Shown here: in pieces, positions 45,560 through 56,956 of the stretch | Layout: each line of letters opens with the position of its first letter | How positions within the stretch are numbered: position 1 is the stretch's first letter | Made by a program: the position numbers and the translations under genes | The notes under the pieces: model-generated | The model's database searches: none | The model's input: only the letters and a program-made list of their open reading frames with translations | What the model was told of the DNA's origin: nothing | Assembly (NCBI GenBank): GCA_903632075.3 | Contig: CAHIKZ030003453.1 | Coordinates: 26,001 to 90,000 of the forward strand | DNA: 64,000 nt | Source: Acanthosepion pharaonis | Taxonomy: Eukaryota; Mollusca; Cephalopoda; Sepiida; Sepiidae | Direction: 5' to 3'

Positions 45560-45850
45560 TCCATGATTATGTTATGACCAGATCATGTTGAAACACTGAT
45601 TCTCATATACTCAACAAAGTTAAGCAATATTGAGTCTGGTTACTGCCTAGATGGGTGACCACTTGGGAATAACAGGTTGCTGTAAACTTTGATGTGCAGG
45701 TGGTATAATGGATAATAACTTGGAATTGCTAATCGGAGAGCTGAGTTCCAATTCCTTTTGGGTTTGTCATATTCACTTTTGCACGAATACTCTTCTCACC
45801 CCAGCTATGGGTTAATTAGTAAGACTTGTATCACTAAACCATTATCTCCA
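45560..45850 (+). repeat. 5S rRNA/tRNA composite SINE, best copy
   Basis: 45600-45690 follows 5S rRNA through its internal promoter: AAGTTAAGCAATATTGAGTC then TGGTTACTGCCTAGATGGGT and GACCACTTGGGAATAACAGG. It continues to TGCTGTAAACTTT. Immediately after comes a tRNA-like unit with A-box-like TGGTATAATGG (45701-45711) and B-box-like GTTCCAATTCC (45744-45754). The body TATGGGTTAATTAGTAAGAC ends it. The other copies at 16405 and 53690 keep the same order. Confidence 0.8.
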
Positions 45851-46014
45851 AAAATTTGTTACAATCTAAATTCATTTTTTGACTTTAAATAAACCACAAT
45901 GGGTTAAGCTGTAGAAAATGAATTGATCAACATTCCTGATTCTAATTTGATATTTTTGTAATTACAGTTGTAATTCTTAAAATGTTGATTTTTTTCTTTT
46001 TTTGTCTATTACAG

Positions 46015-46079
46015 CCAATCTTTCTTCATCGTAATCTTCACTACATGAAACACAGGCGCTCTACCCGCAGCATAAAAAG
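46015..46079 (+). CDS. SUZ12: SUZ12 exon 3
   Basis: A 65-base exon that starts in phase 0 and encodes PIFLHRNLHYMKHR, then RSTRSIK, plus two bases of an Arg codon. Human SUZ12 reads PIFLHRTLTYMSHR and continues to NIKR at the same place, so alignment is direct and ungapped. The acceptor is TTACAG and the donor is AAAAG|GTAAGA. The following exon should begin by completing Arg and then read close to KTFKVDD. It was not found before 64000, so the gene is cut by the window end. This basic segment belongs to the RBBP4/7-binding part of SUZ12 in known PRC2 structures (family knowledge). Confidence 0.93.
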
Positions 46080-46159
46080 GTAAGAAACTTGTGCAGCATT
46101 TTAGTGATAATTGTCAAATATAATCTCTCAAACTGACAATTATTCTTATGAGGGCAGGT

Positions 46160-47060
46160 TGATTTTTCACTTTGATTAGGAAATCAACATTGCACTCTGT
46201 GTGAAAACTGGGGTTTGATGTGACACCAAAAATTACATTTATAGTGTTTACCAATTTTTGAGCATTTAGTTTTAAATATTGTCTGAAAAATTGTGCAGAA
46301 ATACAAAATTTCTGCAGGTTTTTGCTTACAAACTGACTTCAAAATTTTTACTATTTCAAGAATAAATCCAAATAAAGTTGACATTTTTTTTTGTATTGGA
46401 AAATATATTCAAACAAGAATTCTTATGAATAACTACAAGCAAAATATTTAATATTTTTTTTAACTATTCACTAAGTAAAAACAGTAAAAAAAAAAAAAAA
46501 AAAAAAAGATTTCAAAAAAGGCTACTCAGTGGATAAAATTTTTTAGATCATAATAAAAACAAAATATAGATTAGTGTATATAACACCCTAATACTGCTGG
46601 ACACCTCAGACAAAATGTTTTAAATTTGCATTAATAAAAATTGCACAAAAACTACTGCAATGAATAATATACATCATAATATAAGCTAAATTGTTATGTA
46701 TAATTTCCCTTTGAAGTAAATGAAGTTATTTGATGGGACAATGGTTTATTAATAATCTGCTTGTGCCATGCATTTTGTCCATATTTGTAAAGGTTCAGTA
46801 AATTATACATTTTTATAAGGTTGTGCTATAAGGTTTTCACTGATCACAGGAATGAAATTCCAGTGCCATGATTTTGAACATAAAACTTAAACTTTAAACT
46901 TGTTTCCTCAAAAAACAGTAATGATTTGGAAAAAAATATTTATTACTCATGTCAAACCCCAACTTCCAAATTGTGTAGAAATACCTAATTTCTGCATATT
47001 TTTGCTTACAAATTGATTTCAAAATTTTACTATTTCAAGAATAATCCAAAATTGACTTGC
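46160..47060. repeat. Diverged direct repeat pair in intron 3
   Basis: 46285-46385 (AAATTGTGCAGAAATACAAA..TTTCTGCAGGTTTTTGCTTA..TTTCAAGAATAAATCCAA) is repeated at 46970-47060 with modest change. The A tract 46488-46507 and unassigned AT-rich DNA lie between. Confidence 0.7.
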
Positions 47061-47502
47061 CCTATTCTTATCTGATTGCTGTAAACTGGAATCACTGTTC
47101 TCTATAATGGATGCCACTGCTACTTTCACTTGTGTGTTTTCATAAAGTCTATTCAAGCCCCAAATAATTTGCATCATGTGGTGTTTAAATTTTTTGTATC
47201 TAACTAAATTCTAGATCTGGGATTCAAAAAGTGGGTTCTACTGAGGGTGGTAGAAACTCAGTTGTGTGGCATCAGAACAAAGTAATAAAAGGACCACCAT
47301 CCTGTCATAATGCTTAGTACTTTTGAAATATTTTGCATGATCCAAGAACTATAGTGTACAGTACAATGTGTTTTCTGACCTATTGATATAAATAAATCCA
47401 CTTTTTGCAGGGGTGGGGAAGCATAGCATGATGAGAAAGGCTCCAAAATTAATAAAAAGTTTTATCAAGATGTTTATGCTATTATTAAGAGGAAACATCA
47501 AA

Positions 47503-47536
<34 letters not shown>

Positions 47537-48005
47537 CTTTCTAGCACATAAAAAATTTTATTTAACAACCTTGTTTTGTTTACATCAGCAGTTGACTTAG
47601 GAATTATGATTATTGTTTTTGCGCTTTTTTTTTTCCAGTGAAAAATACATTGTTTTGGAAATTCTTGCAAAAATAAATAGTTGTTTTTTGTTTTTTTTTG
47701 TTTTTTTTTTACATATTCTACCCACCACTTAATTTCATGGAATTTCGAGAAATTTTAGGGCAAAAATTTGTTTTATTAGCTAAAAAGCATGAGCCATTGA
47801 GGAATTTAAATCAGCTTTCTTTTTTTTTTTTTTTTTTTTTTTGTAAAGCAGTTAAACCCAATCACCAAAAATATGCTTTGAATCATGAAATAAAAACTGC
47901 AATAAAACTAAGACATTAGTTAATTAGGGAAGCTTTTAATTGCTTTTATAAATAAGATTTATTAAGGGCACTATTGTTTTAAGAATATTTTTTTTTTTTT
48001 TTTTT
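47061..48005. other. AT-rich stretch with repeated T tracts
   Basis: T tracts lie at about 47503-47531, 47819-47842 and 47989-48008. 47440-47700 is the diverged relative of 22150-22400. Nothing coding was recognised. Confidence 0.45.
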
Positions 48006-48220
48006 TTTCAATGAATAATTACTTTTTACAAGAATTGTTTTCATTTTTAAAAATTTTAATTAATTTAAATTGTTGAAAATTCTACATTAATTCAAGGAGG
48101 TTAGGTGACATTGTTATTAAATGAAAATTATGTTTATGAATCAAACTGAGAAGCTCATTAAAAGTTGTTTTAACCCAATGATTTTTAAAATTTAAGCTTT
48201 TTTTTTTTTTTTTTTTTTTT
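48006..48220 (+). repeat. AT-rich repeat F, copy 1 of an inverted pair
   Basis: Runs from TAATTACTTTTTACAAGAAT to TTTTTAAAATTTAAGC followed by a T tract. The reverse complement is found essentially unchanged at 57228-57430. See the matching entry there. Confidence 0.9.
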
Positions 48221-49485
48221 ACGTGTACATAATGTACCCGTTTGAAAGTATTGTTAATATACACACAACATAATCAGAAAGCAAGGGCAATGACTATAGT
48301 CAATTTAAATTCAATGTTCCTAAAATTAGATTATGGAGAACATTTTTCAACATTTTTAAGATTATATACAGAAAAGTATTCGCCCATCATTTTCTTAAAT
48401 TATATTTTAACTGATATGGTCTCCTTAGAATTGTAAGTGTTGACATTTTGTCAAGTGATTTATGAGGTGTTAACAAGCACTTAATTGTGTTACTGTTTGT
48501 CTTAAAAATCCATTTCTCTGTTATTTTAAACATAAAGAATGTTAAATTAGCTACTATTTCTCAAAGTTTCAGAAAAATATATTTTATTTTTGGAAGATTT
48601 TTAAAACAATGACTTAGATTGAGATTAAATTGTTTACAAATCTGTCAAAAATGACTGAATTTAAACAATTTCTGAAAGTGAGCAAAAACTTAAGATTTTA
48701 ATCAATATAATTTCTATTGAAAATACATAAGAGTATTTTGCTTACTGGAAGTAATAAATGTAATCATTCAGCTTTCAATTAAAGCTAAAAAAAGCTTCAA
48801 GAAGGATTTTTTTTTTGTTTTTCATTTAAATCAAGTGGTAGTACCTATATTAATGTTTTGGAGTACCATTTAGCTTAGTCTGTACTACAGAGTATCCAAT
48901 CAAAATAGTGGTGCCTATGAGAAATTGCTGTGTCTCTAGCCATTTATTTCCACTAAATGGCAATTTCCTATTTTTCCCCAAAATGGGCCAGCATAGCCAG
49001 GCAATAATGTTATAACAATGCAGTACTTAGTGTTCAAAAATATAAATGGTTTCACTAAAAATCACTATAAAAATGTTTTTGTAGAGGTGTATGAAATGAC
49101 AATTTCCTGATAGTGATGACATTTTATTTTGGTACTAGCTCCTATTGGCAGATGAAGTTGATTTGAGAAATATTTCTAGTTTGCCATAAGTTCAGTGTTG
49201 ACCTTTCTCATTTTTTTTTTTTTTTTTTTTTAATTATTTTTTTAAAACTTTATGAAATCACCTTGAGAACCTCTGTTGAGTACCTGAAAAACTGATTCTA
49301 TCAGCTTTGAACTCCTTACATTATCGTTTGCAACATGAGTCACCAACTTAGTTAATTTTAATACATTACCAACAGTTGTGGCAAAGTTTAACTTTCATGC
49401 CTACAAAAAGAACGATCCCACCTCCCCGATTACTTATACTATCCTGGCTCCTTTGGCAATGTTTTAAAAAGCAATGATTGAAGTT
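48221..49485. other. AT-rich stretch, nothing recognised
   Basis: A T tract lies at 49209-49231. No element or coding similarity was recognised. Confidence 0.5.
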
Positions 49486-49499
49486 ATATATATATATAT

Positions 49500-49900
49500 A
49501 TATATATATAATGGACTCTCCCGTCAGTTTTGACATATGAGGCTCTGACAACTTAACCAATTGATTCAGCTATGAAATTTTGTGTGATATTTGTAAGTGG
49601 CACTTAAAACCTACTAGTGATTTACAAAGGAAGCCGCATATGGAGCAAGAGTGAAGATTGTGGGATGAGATCACTGTTAGATTGGCTGATCTTTTAGATC
49701 TGGCTTTTGCTACTTGAAGACAATTCAGACAAGCAGATCGAAAACTGCTGAGTCCACTAAAACATGTTGATCGCCATTCTACCTGCTCCAAGGCTAAGCG
49801 CTCTAAGGTGTAATGAGGTATATTGAGAGCTGACAAGTTGCTCTTCAGCTTGTCTTTGTATCTTAGCCATGGGAGACCTATATTCCTGTAGCCCTGATCT
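49500..49900 (-). pseudogene. LINE polyprotein C-terminal fragment with zinc-knuckle motif
   Basis: The - strand is open over 49570-49941. The meaningful part reads GLPWLRYKDKLKSNLSALNI, then ALEQVEWRSTC, then a terminal CSICGFLCKSLVGFKCHLQI followed by SH. The order (G-P-LR-KD-K--L--L-I, W--A--R--WR, then C-x2-C..H-x-4-H near the C-terminus) is the usual end of many invertebrate LINE ORF2 proteins. It is flanked on both sides by (TA)n runs (49485-49510 and 49910-49935). Confidence 0.65.
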
Positions 49901-49905
49901 CTCTC

Positions 49906-49936
<31 letters not shown>

Positions 49937-49941
49937 AACAA

Positions 49942-51290
49942 ACGTTTAATGAAAAGCTACATTGAATGGTTAGGTATTTGAAATAGAAACATTAAAACCA
50001 CTGTGGCATTTTTTTATTATACCCTAACAATATATTTGTATCTGTATCATCCATCTTTTCAGATCAATTATTAAATAATGGTTTCAAATGAATAATTCCT
50101 TTAAATCTTAAAGACAATCCTTCGTCCTCTAGACTGGCAATACAAAGTCATAAAAACCTTTACTAAATAACAAAGCCACATCACTTGAATATTTTCAACA
50201 ACAAATACGGATTGCACTTATAACTAGAAGAGAAAATAATGATATAATCAAGCTTTTAACTTTCCACAGTACCAAAAGCAAAGTTTGACAGAAAACTACC
50301 ATCAATGCTAGAAAGAATAATAACAGCTGATTTCATCAGTCTAATTTCCTGAGAAACAGTTTTAAAGAAAAAGATATAAATTTCAACCAACAGTAACACA
50401 AACTGTTCAGTCAATACCAAATGTTTGTTTTGCATAGAAATGACCAATTTCTCCATTATCATTGTGTAATCATAGAAAACTCTAAAATCATACAAAGCAA
50501 TACTAGACAAATGTTTCTGCCTGCAAAACAAAAAAAAAAAAAAATAGGTGGTATGACAGTTTTTCTTTGACATCGCTATTATTTTAAGTACCTTCATACT
50601 TTGGCAATGTTTTAACCTTTACCATGCTGCAGGCGAAAATTGTCAGCATAGAATTCTCTCCCTTTGCTGTTCTAGGCACATTCTGTCACCTTGAAATGGT
50701 TGCTATAAATAAACACTTGTCAATGTTATTTCTGGTATTTTAAACTGGAAAGCACTTACTACTGCTTTGGAAGAAGGTTAAACTTCCATTTTCCAATGCT
50801 ATTTTGAATTCTTCTAAACTCTACACAAGATGTAACACAGATGAAACCCATGTTAATTTTGTCACAAATTTTTGTAAACAAAATTGGCTGCATCAATATC
50901 CAACAAAGCCTTTAAAACTCCTCTGATGATTTTGAAGGCTTTACTCAAATGGATGCTGACAGTCAAGTGGTCGAAGATGACAACCATGCTCGTGACATGG
51001 AGGAAAGTAATGATGACCACTAGTAGCTGCTATCATCCATAACTGACTAATTTTACGGACACTACTGGCAACCATCAATATACCTGATAGCCTATATAAA
51101 GGTGAATTATTTTGTCTATTTATAAACGACGAAATAATAACTTTATTTGTCAATGAGACAAATATGGTAGTTGAAAGAAAGGGCAAACAAATGCTGTTGT
51201 CTTGTATGTAAACATGAAGAAACTTGTCACTTTTTTGATGAAATGGATGCGTTCTTAGCAATTTTGCTTATTTCACCCCCAGAAGTCCAT
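49942..51290. other. Intron stretch, nothing recognised
   Basis: Antisense ORFs at 50256-50597 and 50941-51261 (113 and 106 codons) show no recognisable motif or domain and may be chance. Confidence 0.4.
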
Positions 51291-51305
51291 TGATTTATTT
51301 ATGTA

Positions 51306-51945
51306 CTAGCAGTAGAGCCCGGCATGCCCGGGGATGTAACAGTAAGAGATAGATCAAGTATCGACCATCATAAAGACTGAAAAATAAAATTGACAAAGAT
51401 TATTGTTTAAGGTTGACGGACACGCATGTCTTGATTAGTTCTATTTTTTGTTTTGTTTTGTTGTTTTTGTTTTTTTTTACGAATTGGTCAAACCTAAACT
51501 CAAACAAAAACATTCGTTGAGTCTACTGATTGAATAGAATTTTATTATAAACAATTGTCTTGTAAATGGAATTTTTGAAGCATTCTGAATGTAAAAAATA
51601 AAGAAAAATGTGTGCAAGACTATAAGAAACACTACCTGCCAAAAAAAAATGAAGTTTTGTTGAAATCGGTTGAAAAATGTAGGAAATCCGATTCCATATA
51701 TAAACACACAACCTGGGTTTTCCACACACACACACACAACCTGGATTTTATAATAAGTATAACTCGATAACTCGATATTAATAAAATAAATTTTTGGTGC
51801 TGTCAGAACCACCACAAAGTAGTTTTACGTAGTCCTGTGAAGTTTGGTTGAAAAATGTAGGAAATTCGATCCAGTATATAAACGTAGAGACACACACACA
51901 CACACACACAATCTGCGTTTTATAATAAGTAAGATTTATTTTTAT
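51306..51945 (+). mobile_element. Retroposon E, second copy with double 3' tail
   Basis: AGCAGTAGAGCCCGGCATGC at the start and (CA)n plus TTTTATAATAAGT at the end. It is highly similar to 11755-12420 throughout and has the same two-tail structure (first tail ending about 51760, second at 51945). GATTTATTTATGTA at 51292 and GATTTATTTTTATGTA at 51952 form an imperfect target duplication. The copies differ mainly by small indels. Confidence 0.75.
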
Positions 51946-52739
51946 GTATTTGTTTTTTGTTTTGTGTCTCAGTTTTTTTTCTTTTCAATGTCAAAATATG
52001 CATGCAAAATGTAATGCATTACATGAAATATTACTCATTCTTTCATTAGTATGCAAAAATTAAAATCTATATGCACAATACAAAGAAAGTTATAACAATT
52101 TTAAAACAGTAGGTGTTCATGTTTTTGCATACTCAAAAAATGCAGTGGAAGGGTGGGGGGTCAATTCTAGAAATAAATTAGTGTGGTAAAGGTTAAAAAG
52201 CTATGATTAGAATTTCAATAAAACTTAAACCTATGAAAGTAAATTTATACTTTTTTTTTTTTTTTTCTTGAATTTACAGCAAAAATATTAAACACTATTA
52301 GATTGTTCATTTACAAGAATAATCTGGTACTTACACCATTGTGTCCTCCTTTGTAGGATAAACCGTTTTTAAATCTGATGCACTTCAGATTGCCTCACCT
52401 ATGAAAGATCTCGCTGATCAAGCTGAGCTGAATACTGCCTTATAGGTACAAATCCTTCCCAGATTCTCGAAAGTTCATATCTGCTCATTTTCATGACCAA
52501 ATATAAAAGTCTTTCCTGGTGCTTTCTCTCTCCAACTCTGTATCCTGCAAGAAATGCATCTTCACCAATATCAGTTTATTCTTTGAAAACTTTGTCCAGC
52601 TGTCACTTTACTTTCCTCTATGGCAACTTATTTTTTTTCTTGCACTTTTTCAACTTTAAATACATTATCTTTGTCATTAATGCCAACACAAGCCTGTTTG
52701 ACGACATCTTCATTTTCAATCAGAGGTTGAGTTAGAATC

Positions 52740-53580
52740 CATTGTTAAAGTGCAAGACAAATAACATGATCAAAATTAATAAAGTCTGCAATGAAAAGAA
52801 AAAGGTCAAAAAGATGAAACCTCAGCAATCATGCAAGCAGGCGAAAGAATTCACAAAGTAGGAGTTGGTATTTGTACACAAAAATAAGGTCAACCAAGTG
52901 AACACAGTATGTCTGTGTAGTAGTTAAGGCAGATCTGGACAGAGCCTGTTTGACATCATTTTCATCTTCAATTGGAGGTTGACGAGTTAAGGCAGATCTG
53001 GACTGAGCCATGTCAAAACATAAGCCATCCCATTTTATTGGCTAATGAGAATATCCCAGCATGCTTTCTGTGTCCTTCTGACTATAAGAGGAGGAGAAAG
53101 GGGAAAACTTTTGCGACCATTCCGTCCACCTTGGGTAATCAACACTCAGGCCAACGTTTTCCATTGTTAAAGTCCAAGATTAATAGTATGATCAGAGTTA
53201 ATAAAATTTGCAATGTAAAGAAAAAAAGGTCAAAAAGATGAAAAATCATGCAAGCAAGCAAATCAAAATTGATAAGGAGGCAAAATAATTCACAAACTAG
53301 GAGTTGGTGTTTGTACACAAAAGCAAGGTTGACTAAACGAACACAGTATGTCTGTCTAGTAGTTAAAGCAGATCTGGACAGAGCCTGTTTGACATCTTCC
53401 ATTGGAAGTTGATGAGTTAAGGCAGATATGGACTGAGCCATGTCAAAACATAAGACATCCCATTTTATTGACTAAGAAAAATATCTCAGCATGCATTCTG
53501 TGTCCTTCTGACTATAAGAGGGGGAGGAGAAAAACTTTTGCACTCATTCCCATCCTATTGGTTAATGATTGCTATTGTCG
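52740..53580. repeat. Tandem duplication, unit about 435 bp, with parallel antisense ORFs
   Basis: Copy 1 is 52740-53162 and copy 2 is 53165-53580. Landmarks repeat in order: AAAAAGGTCAAAAAGATGAA, AGGAGTTGGT, AACACAGTATGTCTGT, AGCAGATCTGGACAGAGCCT, ACTGAGCCATGTCAAAACAT, CCTTCTGACTATAAGAGG. The - strand is open in both (52829-53011 and 53139-53441), with the same frame and the related text MAQSxSALT, VKQALSRSALTT, QTYCV, FVYK and QLL. One 9-base difference keeps the frame. I do not recognise the peptide. Confidence 0.8.
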
Positions 53581-53689
53581 TCATTAAATTTTTCTTGATC
53601 TTGTGATTTGATGTCTTTATAAGAAAACATGAACGAATATTTCGAGATATTACTATACTAATATTGTTTCCATCTTATCCAATCAGAAA

Positions 53690-53965
53690 TCCTAGCTGTA
53701 TGATCATCAAAGTTAAGTAATGTTGAGCCTGGTCAATACCTAGATGGTTGACTGCTTGGGAGAACCTTGTGCTGTAAACTTGGGTGTGTACATGGTGTAG
53801 TGGATAATAGTTCAGAATTGTTAATCGGGGAAACAGTTTCAATTCTAGTTGAGTTTGTTGAATTTACTTACATGCAAATGCCCTGAGGAAAGGTACGAAT
53901 TGACCTTCTCCCTGAGATATAGGTTAATTAGTAAGACTTTTATCACTAAAACGATTATTATATGA
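53690..53965 (+). repeat. 5S rRNA/tRNA composite SINE
   Basis: AAAGTTAAGTAATGTTGAGC, CTGGTCAATACCTAGATGG, GACTGCTTGGGAGAACC and GTGCTGTAAACTT form the 5S part. ATGGTGTAGTGGATAATAGT and a degraded B box (GTTTCAATTCT) form the tRNA part. The body GGTTAATTAGTAAGAC follows. Same order as at 45560. Confidence 0.75.
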
Positions 53966-54667
53966 AAAAAATGTGCACGATATATTTAGATTTCGGCATT
54001 AGATAGCTTATAGGAGTTAATATGTTGAAAAACAACCAAGCATGTGCCATTCATTTAAGGAAAAAGTTTATTGGAATTTATATTTTATATAAGCTGTATC
54101 AGGAAGATTCTGTTACTTATCCCCAAAATTAATACAGGTTGCATATCCTTTACCTGAAATTTTAAAGTCTGAAAACCTTTAAAAGTTTTTTGGGTGCTGA
54201 CATGACTTGACACAAGTGGAAAATTTCTGAAAGCACTGGGAAAATTTCTAGGTGACATACAGCTGTTGTAAATGACCTCATTTGCTCTGGGTGGGGTTTT
54301 CCCCCAGGCCAGCTGAGCCTTTTTTTTTTTTTTTTTTATTTATGTGTTAATGATCATCACAATACCACCTTTGTTGGTGGATTACTTAGCAGCTGTTTCA
54401 TACTCAGTAAAGATATTGAAACTGTCAAAAAGTACTGCATTTATATATTTTTTGTAAGTAGTGATCATGTTTTTCCTACATGTACAAAAAGTACAGAACC
54501 TTATTTTTTATGTGAAATTTTAATTTCACCACTTAAAAATATGTATGAGAATTACATGACTAGTGTCATTACTTGTCTGTATGTACACAAAATTTATTAA
54601 ATTTTATATGAAACTGCCTTCAGTGTATGTTATTTATGTAAAACTACCTTCAGGGTATATGTATAAA

Positions 54668-54975
54668 CTAGGCACGGTGGAGTAATGGATAGCGGCTCTG
54701 ATTGAGGAATTGGAGATCCAAGTTTGAATTCTAGTTGAATACATTACATTCACTTACATGCTAATAGCCTTGAGAAAGGTATGAATCCTCTTTTTGTACC
54801 CCCCAGCTATGGGTAAATAGCAGGACAGACTGGGTTCTATGGCCTTGGATGACAACTGGTCTGCCACAGAAAGAAATAGCAACTTACTGTGGGGGGGAAA
54901 AAACAGCCTTGTCAGTCATGTATTGAAAGATACATGAGCGCCTAAGCATGTATCATGCATGGCACATAACTGAAA
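54668..54975 (+). repeat. tRNA-derived SINE-B, full length
   Basis: GGCACGGTGGAGTAATGGAT starts the head. The B box is degraded to GTTTGAATTCT. The body and the tail (GAAAGATACATGAGCGCC..ATGCATGGCACATAACTG) match the copy at 15043. Confidence 0.8.
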
Positions 54976-55715
54976 GGGATATCATGTTTATGCTTGGGTT
55001 CCATTCCCAAGCTGCTCCATTTTATAGAGGCTATATACAAATTAAATAGGCTGTATTTCAAAATCAAAAAAAAAAACAATCGGAAAACGAAAGCACATCT
55101 GGTCCCAATAATTTTGGATAAAGGATTTTCAAACTGTACGATATTCATTCAGGAAACAAATGATTCTTATATGATTCTAATGTTTTGCATTTAAATTACA
55201 ATCAAAGGGCTAAGCTGTAAAATGAATCAATTGGTCATTTAATCCTGTCACAAAGCTAGGCCTATGCCATTCCTTTGTCTCCATCATGCAAATCTTCCAC
55301 GTTTTACAATTACAAATATTACTGTTTTGTGCTATTGATTCTCTTGTCATATTATAATTTTTAACAATTCTTGCCAAGGAAAAAGCAGTGCATTCAAATT
55401 CTTTCCAGCCATAGTAGATGTTGTTAAGGTTCCAATGTAGAAGGATCCCAATTGAAGATAATCTGAAACAGCTATGGTAAAACCAAAAACTAACTGGTTT
55501 GGGGATAATCTGGATTTGTTAACATGTGTTGCAACTAGAAACCTTTTAAAGCAGAGTTACTTTCACCTACTGACCTACCTCCTACATTGACTTTAGTCTA
55601 GATCATGAAGTCTACAACACCTCGTCACAGTTAATTGTGGACTCCGTAATATTTTTTTTATGTCTGTATAGTATGTGATTTGCCAGGACTACGTACAAAT
55701 TTTGAATTTAGTTAT

Positions 55716-55915
55716 CTCCTAGACTGGTTGCCAACCACAGCTAGAGCGTGTCCTGCTGTTTAGCCCGCAGCTAGGGAGCGTGTCCTGCTGTTTGGCCCGC
55801 GGCTAGGGAGCGTGTCCTGCTGTTAAGCCCATGGCGAGAGAGAAGAGATGGATTCCAATGGTATTTGCACAAAAGTGAATATAACATACTCAACAGGAAT
55901 TTGACCTCAGTGTTT
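55716..55915 (-). repeat. SINE-B-like copy, antisense, with internal 32-bp triplication
   Basis: CTAGACTGGTTGCCAACCAC starts the reversed body. AGCGTGTCCTGCTGTTTAGC is then repeated three times at a 32-bp period (55738-55831), unusually GC-rich for the window. AAAGTGAATATAACATACTC ends it. Confidence 0.65.
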
Positions 55916-56049
55916 TGTCGATATCTCATTCTGAACCACTATTCATTACATTACCTGTGTATCTAAGTACATTACTCACTTGCTGTTATTCAAGTAAGAG
56001 GCAATACTAAACATTATTAGGTAGATGTTTCCGAACCTTTTGGCATATT

Positions 56050-56125
56050 TTATTTTTTTATCATTTCACCCAAAACAAGGCAATAATGCCACTAAGACAC
56101 AAGGGGTTACTGGAATTGTGTCGCC
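56050..56125 (+). repeat. Repeat R-D fragment
   Basis: TTTATCATTTCACCCAAAAC, AAGGCAATAATGCCACTAAG and ACACAAGGGGTTACTGG. This is the best single copy of the R-D head. Confidence 0.7.
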
Positions 56126-56317
56126 TTAAACCCTCCCCCGGTTGTCCAAGATGCCCAATACTGTGGCTGATCGATGAAGTGATCGCTTTGATCCAGGCCC
56201 CACCCTATCCCACATTGTGATTTGCTTTGATCATAAGGCGACCAACATCGAATCGTCATCAGGTATCTTTGTATTGGGCTTTTTATCTGTCAAGATCATA
56301 GATTCCATAACCTCACA

Positions 56318-56480
56318 TGGTTTTGAATTCGGAGTTGTCCTTCTAGACTGGTTGCCAACGTTGGCATGAGCCCAGTATATTTAACACATAACTGGAGGAG
56401 AGAAAAGCTGAATTCCTGTCTTTTCCTAGTGTATTTGTGTAAAAGTGAATGTAATGAACTCATCCAGAATTCAAACACTG
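56318..56480 (-). repeat. SINE-B-like copy, antisense
   Basis: GAATTCGGAGTTGTCCTTCT, AGACTGGTTGCCAACG..AAGTGAATGTAATGAACTCA and CCAGAATTCAAAC match the reversed SINE-B body. ORFs over this region (56296-56617) are read-through of the SINE. Confidence 0.6.
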
Positions 56481-56956
56481 CTTGCTGTTTCTCAACAGTA
56501 AGAGGACGCCCACTCAACCCAAATACTTTTTTTTTTCTTCTGACCTCGGGCAAGATCATAGTCAACAACCTTACATTGCAGTTAATTGTGAATACCATAA
56601 TCTTAATGTCTGTATAGTATTTGATTCACCTGAGCTATATCTATACCTTCGATTAGTTGCAGTGCTGAATGTACACCTTTATAGATAACTGACACCAAAT
56701 ATAACACAGGCGTTATCAAGTGATGTAGATGTGGGTGTTTTTGTCAGTTTACTTGTTGCTGGTTATGAGATGTGGTCATCTTGTTTGTTTCAATGTTGTG
56801 TACCTGCCAGATTATATTCTTGGAGAATTCTTCTATTCACACTAATGGGCTGTGATTTTCTTATCTAGCAAATTTCTCAAACGGCAGAAAAAAATGATGA
56901 ATAGAAGGAATAAACACTGTTTTTTTTTTGTTTTGTTTTTTTTTTTCTTTCGACTA

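Larger units (their letters stand above)
28668..46014 (+). other. SUZ12: SUZ12 intron 2 (about 17.3 kb)
   Basis: Starts GTAAGT at 28668 and ends with a T-rich tract and CTATTACAG at 46006-46014. It contains a decayed LINE, a hAT-like relic, SINEs, fold-back repeats and microsatellites, and no other host exon that could be recognised. Confidence 0.9.

Noticed and set aside
50256..51261. Antisense ORFs of 113 and 106 codons
   Set aside because: No motif, no repeat partner, and composition as expected from AT-rich DNA.
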